From Cricetomys ansorgei (lineage: Eukaryota > Chordata > Mammalia > Rodentia > Nesomyidae), in assembly GCA_026225945.1 (NCBI GenBank), contig JAMJFZ010001631.1, positions 1 through 64,000 of the forward strand: a stretch of 64,000 nucleotides of DNA, given 5' to 3'. The notes beneath the pieces are model-generated. The model did not search any database and was not told where the DNA came from. It saw only the letters and a program-made list of their open reading frames with translations. This document shows positions 23,640-32,875 of the stretch, piece by piece. The translations under genes and the position numbers were made by a program. The first letter of the stretch is position 1, and every line of letters starts with the position of its first letter.

Positions 23640-23965
23640 ATTTTTCTTTACAATTAAATAAAATTCTGTGTTGTAGTATAACACATTTTCATGATCTATT
23701 CATTTAAAACTTGATGTCTGGGCTAGTCCATTTTACTGCTCTGAGGAATAAGCAGCAACAGGGTGGGTTGTACAAGAATGTGGTAAGACAGAGTTGTTGC
23801 TTTATGTGCTTGGGATTGGTAAAGTTGGGTAGTAAGGTAGCTGTATTTTTTATATTGTGTGAAGATACTCCCCTGCACTGATTTCCACAGTGTCCACACT
23901 AGTTTACAAACCTAACCATGAGTAACGCTTGTACTTTCTTCACCAGCATTTGTTGCCATTTGCTT
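23640..23965 (-). mobile_element. L1 ORF2 C-terminal fragment (minus strand)
   Basis: 'actgatttccacagtgtcca', 'ctagtttacaaacctaacca' and 'catttgttgccattt' resemble the antisense of the end of L1 ORF2, where a patient repeat of such phrases marks many L1 copies. It is highly diverged with unclear edges. Confidence 0.5.
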
Positions 23966-24900
23966 TCTAAAATAAAGATCAACAAGTTTAGAGACTGTCT
24001 GAAATTTTGTTAAGCTGAGAGGAAAATAAAATTCCCTTTCATATATAGACTTGTACCCAACAATAATATGGTTCATGAAACTCATTAGCTTTACATAAAT
24101 CTAAAATAAGGTGATAGAACACATATTCAAACTCTGATTTGTTGAATAAGCTATACTGTTTTCACCCTGAACATCTTGGATTCTTTCTAAACCAGAAAAT
24201 CCATGATGATACTTTTCAATCAATAAACATTTTACAATGGACGTAGCAGTGACTTCAGTTTTACAGTGGGAATAACATAAATCTAAAAGATCAAGTGTAG
24301 TGTTTTACACTGAATGTTACTACATACTATAATCAAAATTAAAGCAAAATCTCAATTTTGTCTAATAGACTGTGAATAATTAAGTTTTATTAAAATGCCT
24401 AATTTGTTTAGGTACATGCATTGCCTAGTTATCCAATTATTCTGGCAAAATTACAAACTGAGAAGTTAAATCTCTTAAATTAAGAAGGTCATTGAAGTAA
24501 TTAAATTTGGTGAAGCATATTATTAATACTTTACAGAGGAGTATAAAATTGTGAAAGGAACCTGCTACCCTATGTTCTTGCTTTTGTTCTCAATAGCATT
24601 TAATTCTGAGTATAAGAGCTCAGGAAAGTAATGGTGCTCTTTCTTTCTCTCTCTTTCTCATGTACATATGGTAAGCTCTACTAAAATATAGTTAAATTAT
24701 ACTAAATTATGAAACATCATATTGAAACAATGTTTGTCAATTATTGTCTCCGATATGTAATATTCCTTCTTGGAGGTAGGAGACATATAAATCTCAGGAA
24801 CCCAATGAAAGTTACTAGCACTAGGAAGCTAATGAAATTTACAAAATGCAGGAAATTATAAATTTCTCAAGCCTCCCTAAGATTATTTAAACAAAATCAC
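23966..24900. other. AT-rich unique stretch, no gene seen
   Basis: No named repeat or gene. A short CTTTCT-rich patch lies near 24638-24660. Confidence 0.4.
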
Positions 24901-24909
24901 TATGGAAAA

Positions 24910-25420
24910 TGGAACAGTAAGACTCTAAGAAGCAGATATAATAGACATCTACAGAGAAACAATATTTGGCAGAAATGGCAAGGCTGTTGCATACATGAAC
25001 TCAGAGGATATGTGACTGCAGGCATAAAACATTTTCAATAATAAGCTTGCCAAACTCATAGCATGGGTAGTGGAGGGGTTTCATAAAGTCCCAATCAAAC
25101 TGATAATTCTTTGGCAAGTGATGGCTTGTGGGAGAGGTAGAGTCAGTTTCCTTCAGGAATGGGTCCTCTGACAAATTATCTATGTTTCAGTAGATAATTC
25201 CATACCAATGCAATACTATTAACTTTAAGTAGACTCAGGAAATCTAACAACAACAACAACTGAAAAAACAAAACAAAACAAAACAAAAAAAAACCTCACA
25301 TGGAGTCAGTGGAAACATACTGTGGCAGAGGGGAGGAATTAAGAAGGGAAGTACTGGATTCCAACATATGATAGCATGTATAGTTAAAATTGGCCTATGA
25401 AATTTTAAAGTATTATTATT
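24910..25420 (+). mobile_element. L1 3' UTR fragment (plus strand)
   Basis: 'catgaactcagaggatatgt', 'gactgcaggcataaaacatt', 'agtcagtttccttcaggaat' and 'ggattccaacatatgatagc' are present. The same sequence occurs as its reverse complement at about 29930-30395, forming an inverted pair about 4.5 kb apart. A (CAA)n/(AAAAC)n segment at 25248-25293 has its counterpart as (GTT)n at 30037-30049. The 77-codon minus frame here is incidental. Confidence 0.6.
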
Positions 25421-25435
25421 AAGCATTGTTTTTGT

Positions 25436-25778
25436 TGTTGGACAATTTTTTGTCAACTTGACACAAGGTAAAGTCATTCAAGAAGAACGACCCTCAATTA
25501 AGAGTACCATTGTTGATGGGGCCATCCCTGGTCTTATCGCTCTGTGTCTATAAGAATGTAAATAGAGAAAGCCATGAGGAGCAAGCCTGTAAACAGCATT
25601 CTTCTGTGGCCTCTACATTAGCTCTTGCCTCCAGGTTCCTGCCCTGTGCGAATTCCTGCTGTCACTGCTTTTGATGATGAACGTTTATGTGAAAAAGTGA
25701 ATAAAATAAATCCTTTCCTCTACAACTTGCTTTAGGTCATAGTGTTTCATCACAGCAATTGTAACCCTAACTAAGACA
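25436..25778 (+). mobile_element. MaLR LTR (plus strand)
   Basis: 'tttgtcaacttgacacaagg', 'gccatgaggagcaagcctgt', 'cctgcctccaggttcctgcc'-like sequence, 'aataaatcctttcctctaca' and 'accctaactaagaca' are in the order of a rodent MaLR LTR, with an AATAAA near its 3' end. The upstream half is shortened. The left edge is uncertain by a few bases within a GTT run, and the right flank TTTAC has no convincing left partner. Confidence 0.75.
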
Positions 25779-25887
25779 TTTACATTAATGATAAATTAAC
25801 TTCTGCTCATGAGCAGTATAATGGTAATATATGTGAAGTGCTCTGGGAATATTTTTGGCCAGAATATGTGTTGATACACAATGACTC

Positions 25888-26130
25888 TGATGGTTAATCT
25901 TTACTGTAAATTTCTAGTTGCCTTGGTAATAACCCTTTGAACAGCTCTGCAAGGGATCAGTTAAATTTTGTTAACCGTTGGTCATATATTAAAGGAGTTA
26001 CTTAGATTAGGTTAATTGTTTAGGAAAATCCACTTTAACTGGAATTGTGAACCTGAATAAAACTTTTTCCTCAAGTTGTTTTTGCTAGTTATGTTTTTCT
26101 CAGCAAAATCTCATACAGTTAATTACTCAT
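25888..26130 (+). mobile_element. Decayed MaLR-type LTR, probable
   Basis: 'gatggttaatctttactgta', 'ggaattgtgaacctgaataa' and 'aactttttcctcaagttgtt' followed by a 'tttttctcagcaaaatctca' end have the order of an MT/MLT-like LTR with much of the middle lost. It lies about 110 bp after the previous LTR in the same orientation. Confidence 0.45.
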
Positions 26131-27333
26131 GTGTGTTATAATTAGGATCCTGATACTTCTATCCTTAAAATAAAATCTGAGCTAATAGAGGAAAATAAGA
26201 ATGGTTCATCAGATAATGAAGATAAAAATAAATCTGAAAAAAGGAGATATACAAAAACATGCAAAACAGATGTATATGTGAGGTATTTTCAACAAATTTC
26301 AAGTGTACAAGACATAGCTGTATCTTGAAGTAATGAAGAAAGAGAAAATATTTTCAAGATTGAAATTAATTATAAAAATTCAGATCCTTGTTGTGATATT
26401 TATAAACAGCTCAAATGTTAGATTAGAAAGGCAAATCATTAATCTATAATTTAAAATGTTTTATCCACTACAAGTTTTGAGTAAAATATTGTATTTCATG
26501 TTAGTATGTTGCAGGAGTCATTTAAATCATTTAACATTAACATCATTATGATGAAACATAGAAAAGTTAAAAACTACTCATTAACACTGATGCTATTGTA
26601 TATTTTAAATCTAAAGTATGTAGGGAATACTTGGCTAAATTAACAGATATCATTAAATCATCATGAAATTATTTATATTTCCATCCAAGTTCCTCTTGTT
26701 TATAGATGTACTACTATTTCCTCTAGAGTCAATACCAAGCTAATGACATTATAGTGATGATATCTTCATCTGTCAGCCTTCTCTGTAATTCTTTCCAGGC
26801 TCTGGCAAATATATTTTTACATGCTATAAAAAAATTAAATATATAAACAATATAAAAATAACTCTAAGGGCTGATAAAAGAGGCTAATGCAAGGACATTG
26901 AAACTTAATGCATCTCTTTCTGTCTAAACTTGTCTTATTCAATTTCACAGGTTTTACAAAATATGATAATTCTTAAAAAGTTATAGAGGATAAATCAAAA
27001 GGAATCTCCTAAAAAGAAATGTGAATCCTAGTGAAAAAGAGGCTATGTATCAGTTATATAACACCAAATATGTTTGTGTTTCTTAGATTACTTCTGCAGA
27101 AAATAACTAGTACTCATAGCAAGAATATCACAAGTATAACCAGAGCATGCAAAGGTCAGCATCTATCATACATTTGTCTGGATTTGTATGTGAGTTTCTA
27201 AATGCACCTGAATACTTATACTATTATTCTACCAGTTTTGTTTCTCATGAATTCACAAATATAGAAAAATTTAATTCCAAAATTTTCAACAAGAATTAAA
27301 AATAATTTTATTTCCATCAAGAATTTGATCTAT
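26131..27333. other. AT-rich unique stretch, no gene seen
   Basis: No gene, SINE or LTR is recognised in this 1.2 kb. Confidence 0.4.
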
Positions 27334-27530
27334 ACCAGGTGGCAGTGGTATATGCCTTTAATTCCAGCACTTGGGAAGAAGAGGCAGGCAAATCTCTGTG
27401 AATTTGTCACCAACCTGGTCTACAGAGTGAGTTCCAGGACAGCCAGTGTTACACCATAGAAACTCTGTCTCCAAAATACAAAACAAAACCAAGTAAATAA
27501 ACAAATAAATAAAAGAAGAAAGAAAGAAAA
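27334..27530 (+). mobile_element. B1 SINE with A-rich tail
   Basis: 'ggtggcagtggtatatgcct', 'ttaattccagcacttgggaa', 'aacctggtctacagagtgag' and 'ttccaggacagccagtgtta' form a near full-length B1, ending in an A-rich tail of AAATA and GAAA units to about 27530. Confidence 0.93.
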
Positions 27531-27823
27531 TAATTTGATCTGTGCTTGATTGATGTACACAAACTATTGTTTACGCCTATATCGATTTATTTCTCCAGTT
27601 GAGGATGTGCTCAGTTTCCTCTGGGTCACAAGTGGTATATAGTAAAAGAGAATTCATGAACAAAATTGTGTTACTGTTAGGACAGTACAAAAATAAATAA
27701 GGCTTTATAGGCAATTAATTATGTATATTCATCAAAAACATTGAAATGACTTTGTCTTTTTTCAGTTATACAAAATTTATCTCCTTAAGCTTTGTGAAGT
27801 TTCAATATCATTTAGTTTTATAT

Positions 27824-27829
27824 GTTATA
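27824..27829. repeat. Target site duplication of provirus (left) GTTATA
   Basis: GTTATA immediately left of the 3' LTR is repeated exactly at 29769-29774 immediately right of the 5' LTR. The 6-bp length fits an ERVK/IAP integrase. Confidence 0.92.
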
Positions 27830-28170
27830 TGTGGACGCCCGCCTTGCCTGCAAGGAAGACGCCGCACACAGGATTCTTCTGGTTCACGCTTTATTGAGGA
27901 CAGCAGTTCAATTAAGTGTTGAGAGCAAAAGACCCTGATTGCAAAAAGCACCCTGCTTATATAGAGCATAGGGCTACGTGACCGTCAATGATTGGATACT
28001 CGTCCAGACCCTCATTAGCATGGAGGGAGGCGGCAAGGACTGCTCACCTGCGCCTGCGCTGTAACTTGTTTACTCCAAAGGCAAGCAATTACTCCAAATG
28101 CGAGCAAGAAGAACCTGGAAGCAGGAAACCGGCGCAATCTTGTAATGGCGTTTCAACTCGGCTCCCAACA
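27830..28170 (-). repeat. 3' LTR of IAP-like provirus
   Basis: 341 bp with TG...CA ends. On the minus strand it has a TATA box in CTCTATATAAGC (plus 27955-27966) and AATAAA (plus 27890-27895), giving a U3-R-U5 layout. It differs from the 5' LTR at the GCCTTG/ACCTCG site, one base in the CAAAAA/CTAAAA run, and three bases near the U3 start. Confidence 0.93.
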
Positions 28171-28182
28171 TCTCCCCCTTTT
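28171..28182 (-). promoter_or_regulatory. Polypurine tract (PPT)
   Basis: On the minus strand AAAAGGGGGAGA directly abuts the U3 of the 3' LTR, the position where plus-strand DNA synthesis is primed in retroviruses. It looks intact. Confidence 0.9.
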
Positions 28183-28613
28183 ATATTAAATTAAAGAAAA
28201 AGGAACATGCTAAGTCACCGATCAACCCCCTCCATCTACGGAGGTGAGGATCAAGGAAGTTAAGCATGTCCTAAATACCCAGTTTACCTTATCTCGTGCA
28301 ATGAGGAGAATCTCTGAGATGTGCAAAGGCTAACCTTGGGTCGAATAAGGGATGTGCCTATTCTTGGTGCAATGGAAGCAAGTCCTCAAGGAGCAAAGGC
28401 CACATGCCCTAAATTGTCTAAAAGGGAGACATGTGGTGGAGATGAACTTCTGTTGCATTGGTTCTGACAACATACAGCTCAACAATCAAAAGGAGGGTTG
28501 GATATTACATACCAACCATCGACCTAACGATAGCCTATTGTTTAAGTGTTGTTAACCAGGCTGCAGGGGAATGTCTCACATCAAGGGCAGCAAATGCTTG
28601 AATAATCATGGCA

Positions 28614-28970
28614 TTATCTCGCATTATTATTATGTCTCTGTCTATACATTTTACAAAAGCATATTAATACAGAAGCAATCATCATAATTCCCATAGTTCC
28701 CAGACCAGCCCATTCTTTGAGATACATGGTAGCATCTTTAATCCAACCCCAGAGTCCAGTTGCCATGTATAAGTCCACACGAGTTGAATTGACATGTGTA
28801 ATGGCTTAGGTCCCTCATAGTAGCATCAAATTGTGATGACCAATCCGTCTTGAAATATTGAGAAAGTTCCCGTGACAAATTTACAGCAACAGTATAATTA
28901 TGATATTGAACAGATGTCACACATAAACCAAGCATCCTCCATTTACAACCTAATTGAGCCAATTGCCATA
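28614..28970 (-). pseudogene. env remnant of IAP-like provirus
   Basis: Minus-strand sequence with betaretrovirus-like Env features. A 74-codon frame (28738-28962) has several N-x-S/T glycosylation sites and the motif SHYTCQFNS. In a different register just downstream come WGWIKDATMYLKEW, a hydrophobic membrane anchor (GLGTMGIMMIASVL at about 28660-28705), a basic cytoplasmic tail, and a stop at 28614-28616. The register change near 28750-28775 breaks the frame. The surface-subunit part is largely missing. It is a transmembrane-subunit fossil that cannot make a functional envelope as it stands. Confidence 0.7.
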
Positions 28971-29408
28971 GTACGATTTTCCCCTATACCACTATTTTGA
29001 GAGTCATAAGGCAAATCTAAGGGCTGTTTCACCGTTCTCGTCAGACAGCAGGCACCCAAATGGGGTTTTCTTGATAGTGGCCATGTGCCAGCGCGGAGAC
29101 CTTCCTTTTCCTTTTCTCTTTTTCTACCCTTTTTATCTCTTTTTTAGGCCTCTCCCTCTTTTCTGTTTCTGACATGCTGTCTTGATGTTCTGCCAATGTA
29201 CGCTGTCCTTCTTTTACCCTTTAGACAAGAGCAACAAGCAAGAACAACAATAACCATACAAGCAAAAATGACCGCGCCTAGTGCAGGGTCAATCTCATAA
29301 AACAGCATACCTCTCAGAAAGAGTCTGGATCCACTTTCGTCCCGCGCTCCAGATCTGAATCCTCCTGAAAACAGGGGTCTTCGCCGGTGCTCAGCTGATG
29401 GTCAGGTT
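28971..29408 (-). pseudogene. Leader and gag/env N-terminal remnants
   Basis: Downstream of the PBS on the minus strand, a short ATG frame starts near 29312 and encodes a hydrophobic segment (AVIFACMVIVVLACC) followed by basic residues. This would fit the ER-targeting N terminus of IAP-type Gag. A register change follows, then a very lysine/arginine-rich stretch (about 29090-29190, MSETEKRERPKKEIKRVEKE) that stops soon after. Interpretation as Gag start joined across the deletion to env-proximal sequence is inference; the frames are broken and nothing functional is implied. Confidence 0.5.
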
Positions 29409-29425
29409 CCCGGGTTTCGGCACCA
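29409..29425 (-). promoter_or_regulatory. Primer binding site, tRNA-Phe type
   Basis: On the minus strand TGGTGCCGAAACCCGGG is complementary to the 3' end of tRNA-Phe. It starts 2 nt after the 5' LTR. Phe priming is typical of IAP elements, whereas the related ETn/MusD group uses Lys. Confidence 0.92.
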
Positions 29426-29427
29426 AA

Positions 29428-29768
29428 TGTGGACGCCCACCTCGCCTGCAAGGAAGACGCCGCACACAGGATTCTTCTGGTTCACGCTTTATTGAGGACA
29501 GCAGTTCAATTAAGTGTTGAGAGCAAAAGACCCTGATTGCTAAAAGCACCCTGCTTATATAGAGCATAGGGCTACGTGACCGTCAATGATTGGATACTCG
29601 TCCAGACCCTCATTAGCATGGAGGGAGGCGGCAAGGACTGCTCACCTGCGCCTGCGCTGTAACTTGTTTACTCCAAAGGCAAGCAATTACTCCAAATGCG
29701 AGCAAGAAGAACCTGGAAGCAGGAAACCAGCTCCATCTTGTAATGGCGTTTCAACTCGGCTCCCAACA
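29428..29768 (-). repeat. 5' LTR of IAP-like provirus
   Basis: 341 bp, paired with the 3' LTR. The TATA box and poly(A) signal are both retained, so the promoter may be usable. Transcription would run leftwards, toward the candidate exon at 22.9 kb on the same strand. Confidence 0.93.
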
Positions 29769-29904
29769 GTTATATATCTCACATATGATAATATGTTCTT
29801 TATAGGCCACAGGCCACATTAGATTTTCTTTTAATTTTTTTTTCAGGAAATTATAGAAACTCAACAACCAATTAAATTCAGCTAAATTGGTGTCCAAAAT
29901 GTCC

Positions 29905-32340
29905 AAATGTTTCTTTTTATTTATTTTACTCTTGAGAATTTCATACATGCATACCACATGTTGGAATCCAATACTTCCCTTCTGAATTCCTCCTCTCTGC
30001 CACATCCATCATGTTTCCACGGACTTCACATGATTTTTGTTGTTGTTGTTAGACTTTCTGAGTCTACTTAAAGTTAATAGTTAGTATTGCATTGGTATTG
30101 AATAATCTACTGGAAACATGAGTAACTTCTCAGAGGACTTAATCCTGAAGGAAACTGACTCTACTTCTCCTAAAAGCCATTACTTGCCAACAGATTATCA
30201 GTTCAACTGGGACTTTATGACTCCTCCACAACCCGTGCTGTGAGTATGGCCATCTTACTATTGAAAAAGATTTATGACTGTAGTCACATGTCCTCTGAGT
30301 TCATGTATGCAATAGCCCTACCATATCTGCCAAATACTGTTTCTCTGTGGATGTCTAATATATCTGCCTCTTAGAGTCTTACTCTCCCATTTTTATAATG
30401 ATTTTGAATTTTGTAAGAATGGTTATGATACAGATGCCCCATTTAGAACAGAGCTGATGTGTTTATTTTCTACACACTGACAAATTGTGGATCTCTATAT
30501 TAATTGTCATCTACTGAAAAAATAAGCTTCTCTGATGAGGGGTGTTAGATTTACTAACTTATGAGTGTAAAGATAAGGAATTTAGGATGAAGCCTTTCCC
30601 TATGTCCATTTGGCAGAATGATAATATCAGTTTCCCTTCTTGGGCCTATGGTCTAGCTGCCACTGGGTTTTGAAGAAGATAATGATGGCAGTCTCTACTT
30701 TTTCTTGTGTAGCAGGTTTTAATCTAATCATAAAGTGGCCACTCCCATAATATCTGTGCTATTGGACAAATAGGCATACATCATCGGGCTATGTATATTT
30801 AAGCTCACAGTATTAATAGCTGATAGGACTTTTGGTTACCTTTTTCCACCAGAAGCATGCATAGAACTTTTCAGCACAGTAAACACTAGGAAGTGGAATG
30901 AAGTTTCCAGGTCAGTACTAGCTTGCTTTCCTCATTTCCTATGACTCAAGTATGTAGTGTTTTAGCAATAAGGTCTTACCATCAAGTTATGGAGAATAAA
31001 CAAAAGCAATAACAATTCCCTGTAGTATTTGGAGAGATCTATAGTATCCCAGTAACCAAAAGCTATTGAAGATGTAACTCATATCTGGCAGTGTACTCTG
31101 TTGTTGATAGCCCATGGTATATGGGAGGCAGTGTCTACCCTTAACAGGGTAATTCCACTTAATTTTCTTACATATGTGTATGTACATATTTTAATAAACC
31201 TCTACAGTATTTTTGTTTCCATTTAGCATTTTCAAAGGTTTTTAGTTTCACTTATCCATCCCCATTCTCCTTTCTCTATTTTTACTTCCTAACTCTAAAT
31301 GCACTGCACATTTTCTGTTTGATTACCCACCTCCCCACTTGATATCATCCACTTTCTATCCCCACTATCTCATAATCAAACCTTTGGGCCTTTCATAGTT
31401 TCTTAAATTCTATGGGTATTCCAAATTATACACTGTTATGTAAAGATAAAAGCTAACATCAACATATGACGTAGAACACTGTGGATTTAATCTTTGTTAG
31501 TCAAGGTTACTTCACTTTGAATGACTATGTGTAGACACATCCATATTGCAAGCTTCACTTTTCTTTACAACAAAATACTATTCCATTATACACTTATCAG
31601 TTGATGGAAGTAAGGCCTGCTTTGATTTTATGGATATTGTGACTTTAGAAGCAACAAACATTGACAAGCAAATGTCTCTGTCGTAAGATACAGAGTCTGC
31701 TTAAAAATGCCAAATAGTGACATAGCTGGTTTATATGGCAGACTGACTTCATACTTAAGTAGCAACCTAACATTCCCACCAATAATGTTTTATTTTCCCA
31801 TTATTCACCTTACCATTTATCATTTCAAATGATTACTCGTTTGAAATGAGAAAAAATAATTCCAAGCAGTTATATTTGCATGTTTTCTCAGCCATTTCTA
31901 TTTCATCTTTTGAGAACTCCTTGTTTAGTTCCACAGTACAATCTTAATAAAATTACTAGTTTTCTTGTTTGGTTTTTAGTTCTTTGTATTTTCTAATCAG
32001 CACTCTGTCAGATATATTGCTATTAAATGTTTTCCCATCTGCAAATTTCATCATCACTAACTGTGGGTGTCCTTTTCTGAACAGAATCCTTTTTGTTTCG
32101 TGAATTTCTTTTGCAAATGGCAGGTACTAACACCAAAGCTACTGAGATCCTGTTCAGAAGGATATTTGCAGTGGCTATATGTTGAACCATATTCCCTTCT
32201 TCCTCTCTAGAAGATTCAGGTCATGAGGTTTTACTTTGAAGTCCTTGATTCATTTAGAGATGAGTAAATTACAGGGTGAGAGATACAGATTCAAATATTT
32301 ATTGTTTAACATGTAACTACCGTTTTCTCTAGGAAAGTAT
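29905..32340 (-). mobile_element. L1 LINE, 3' half (minus strand)
   Basis: The element's 3' end is at the left ('ttctttttatttattttact', then 'gagaatttcatacatgcata'). 29930-30395 is the reverse complement of the L1 UTR piece at 24910-25420. 30400-31190 continues L1 UTR-like sequence ('gtagcctgcatag'-like, 'ggtcttaccatcaagttatg'). About 31440-32335 is the antisense of ORF2, with phrases such as 'attcccaccaataatg', 'cagcactctgtcagatatat' and 'gtccttgattcatttagaga'. It is about 2.4 kb, 5'-truncated and full of stops. The IAP-like provirus sits about 135 bp from its 3' end. Confidence 0.72.
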
Positions 32341-32344
32341 TCCC

Positions 32345-32875
32345 TTTTCAAAAAATTATATATGGGTTATATTTTTTCTTTTACACTGTTTTTAAAGATT
32401 ACATTTCAGTTTATATCAATATTTCTCTATATATACTTCCTTGCTCCATTTAAAATTCATGAAAACATTTTAATTAATTTTATTACAAATATTCATACAT
32501 ACATATATACATATTTACACATATACATATTCCTAAGGCTCATCTGTGTAATAATACTGGTAGATAAATTTTCTAGGCTAATCATTTGTTGTAAGATCAC
32601 TAATAGGTGTGCTCTTCTGTAGACTATTTCTCCCACTTTAAACAGTATTTAGTTGCCCATACTTCTTTTTGTAGGTTTGAGGCCTTCTGGGTTTTCAACT
32701 TTGGCATGTCTATTGGTATTATTCATGTTCAGCTCATATTATGCAGTTATGCTAGTGATATTTTTGTGAGTATTTGCTGGACTTCCTATGAGATACAATC
32801 TCACAGGAAACTCCCTTATCTTCTGGACCTTATATGCTTTCCATCCCCTCATCTTCAATGATTCCTGAACCTGAG
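32345..32875 (-). mobile_element. L1 3' end (minus strand), second element
   Basis: 'cttgctccatttaaaattca', 'aaggctcatctgtgtaataa', 'gaggccttctgggttttcaa' and 'caatctcacaggaaactccc' repeat the block at 18515-19080. It abuts the 5'-truncated end of the preceding L1, so the two are separate insertions or a nested pair. Confidence 0.6.

Larger units (their letters stand above)
27830..29768 (-). mobile_element. IAP-like (class II ERV) provirus, internally deleted
   Basis: A complete but shortened provirus on the minus strand: 5' LTR (29428-29768), PBS, 1,257-bp interior, PPT, 3' LTR (27830-28170), all inside GTTATA duplications. The PBS matches the 3' end of tRNA-Phe and the LTR starts TGTTGGGAGCC; both mark the intracisternal A-particle group. 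A full IAP interior is several kb, so most of gag, all recognisable pro and pol, and part of env are missing. The env tail points to an env-bearing (IAPE-like) relative. The LTRs differ at 6 of 341 aligned positions by eye, so insertion is relatively recent compared with the rest of the window. It cannot make its own enzymes; movement would have required proteins in trans, unless the deletion arose after insertion. Confidence 0.93.

Noticed and set aside
27988..28194. 68- and 78-codon frames at 27988-28194 and 29586-29822 that look like a duplicated gene
   Set aside because: They are the same LTR sequence read twice, once in each LTR, antisense to the provirus.
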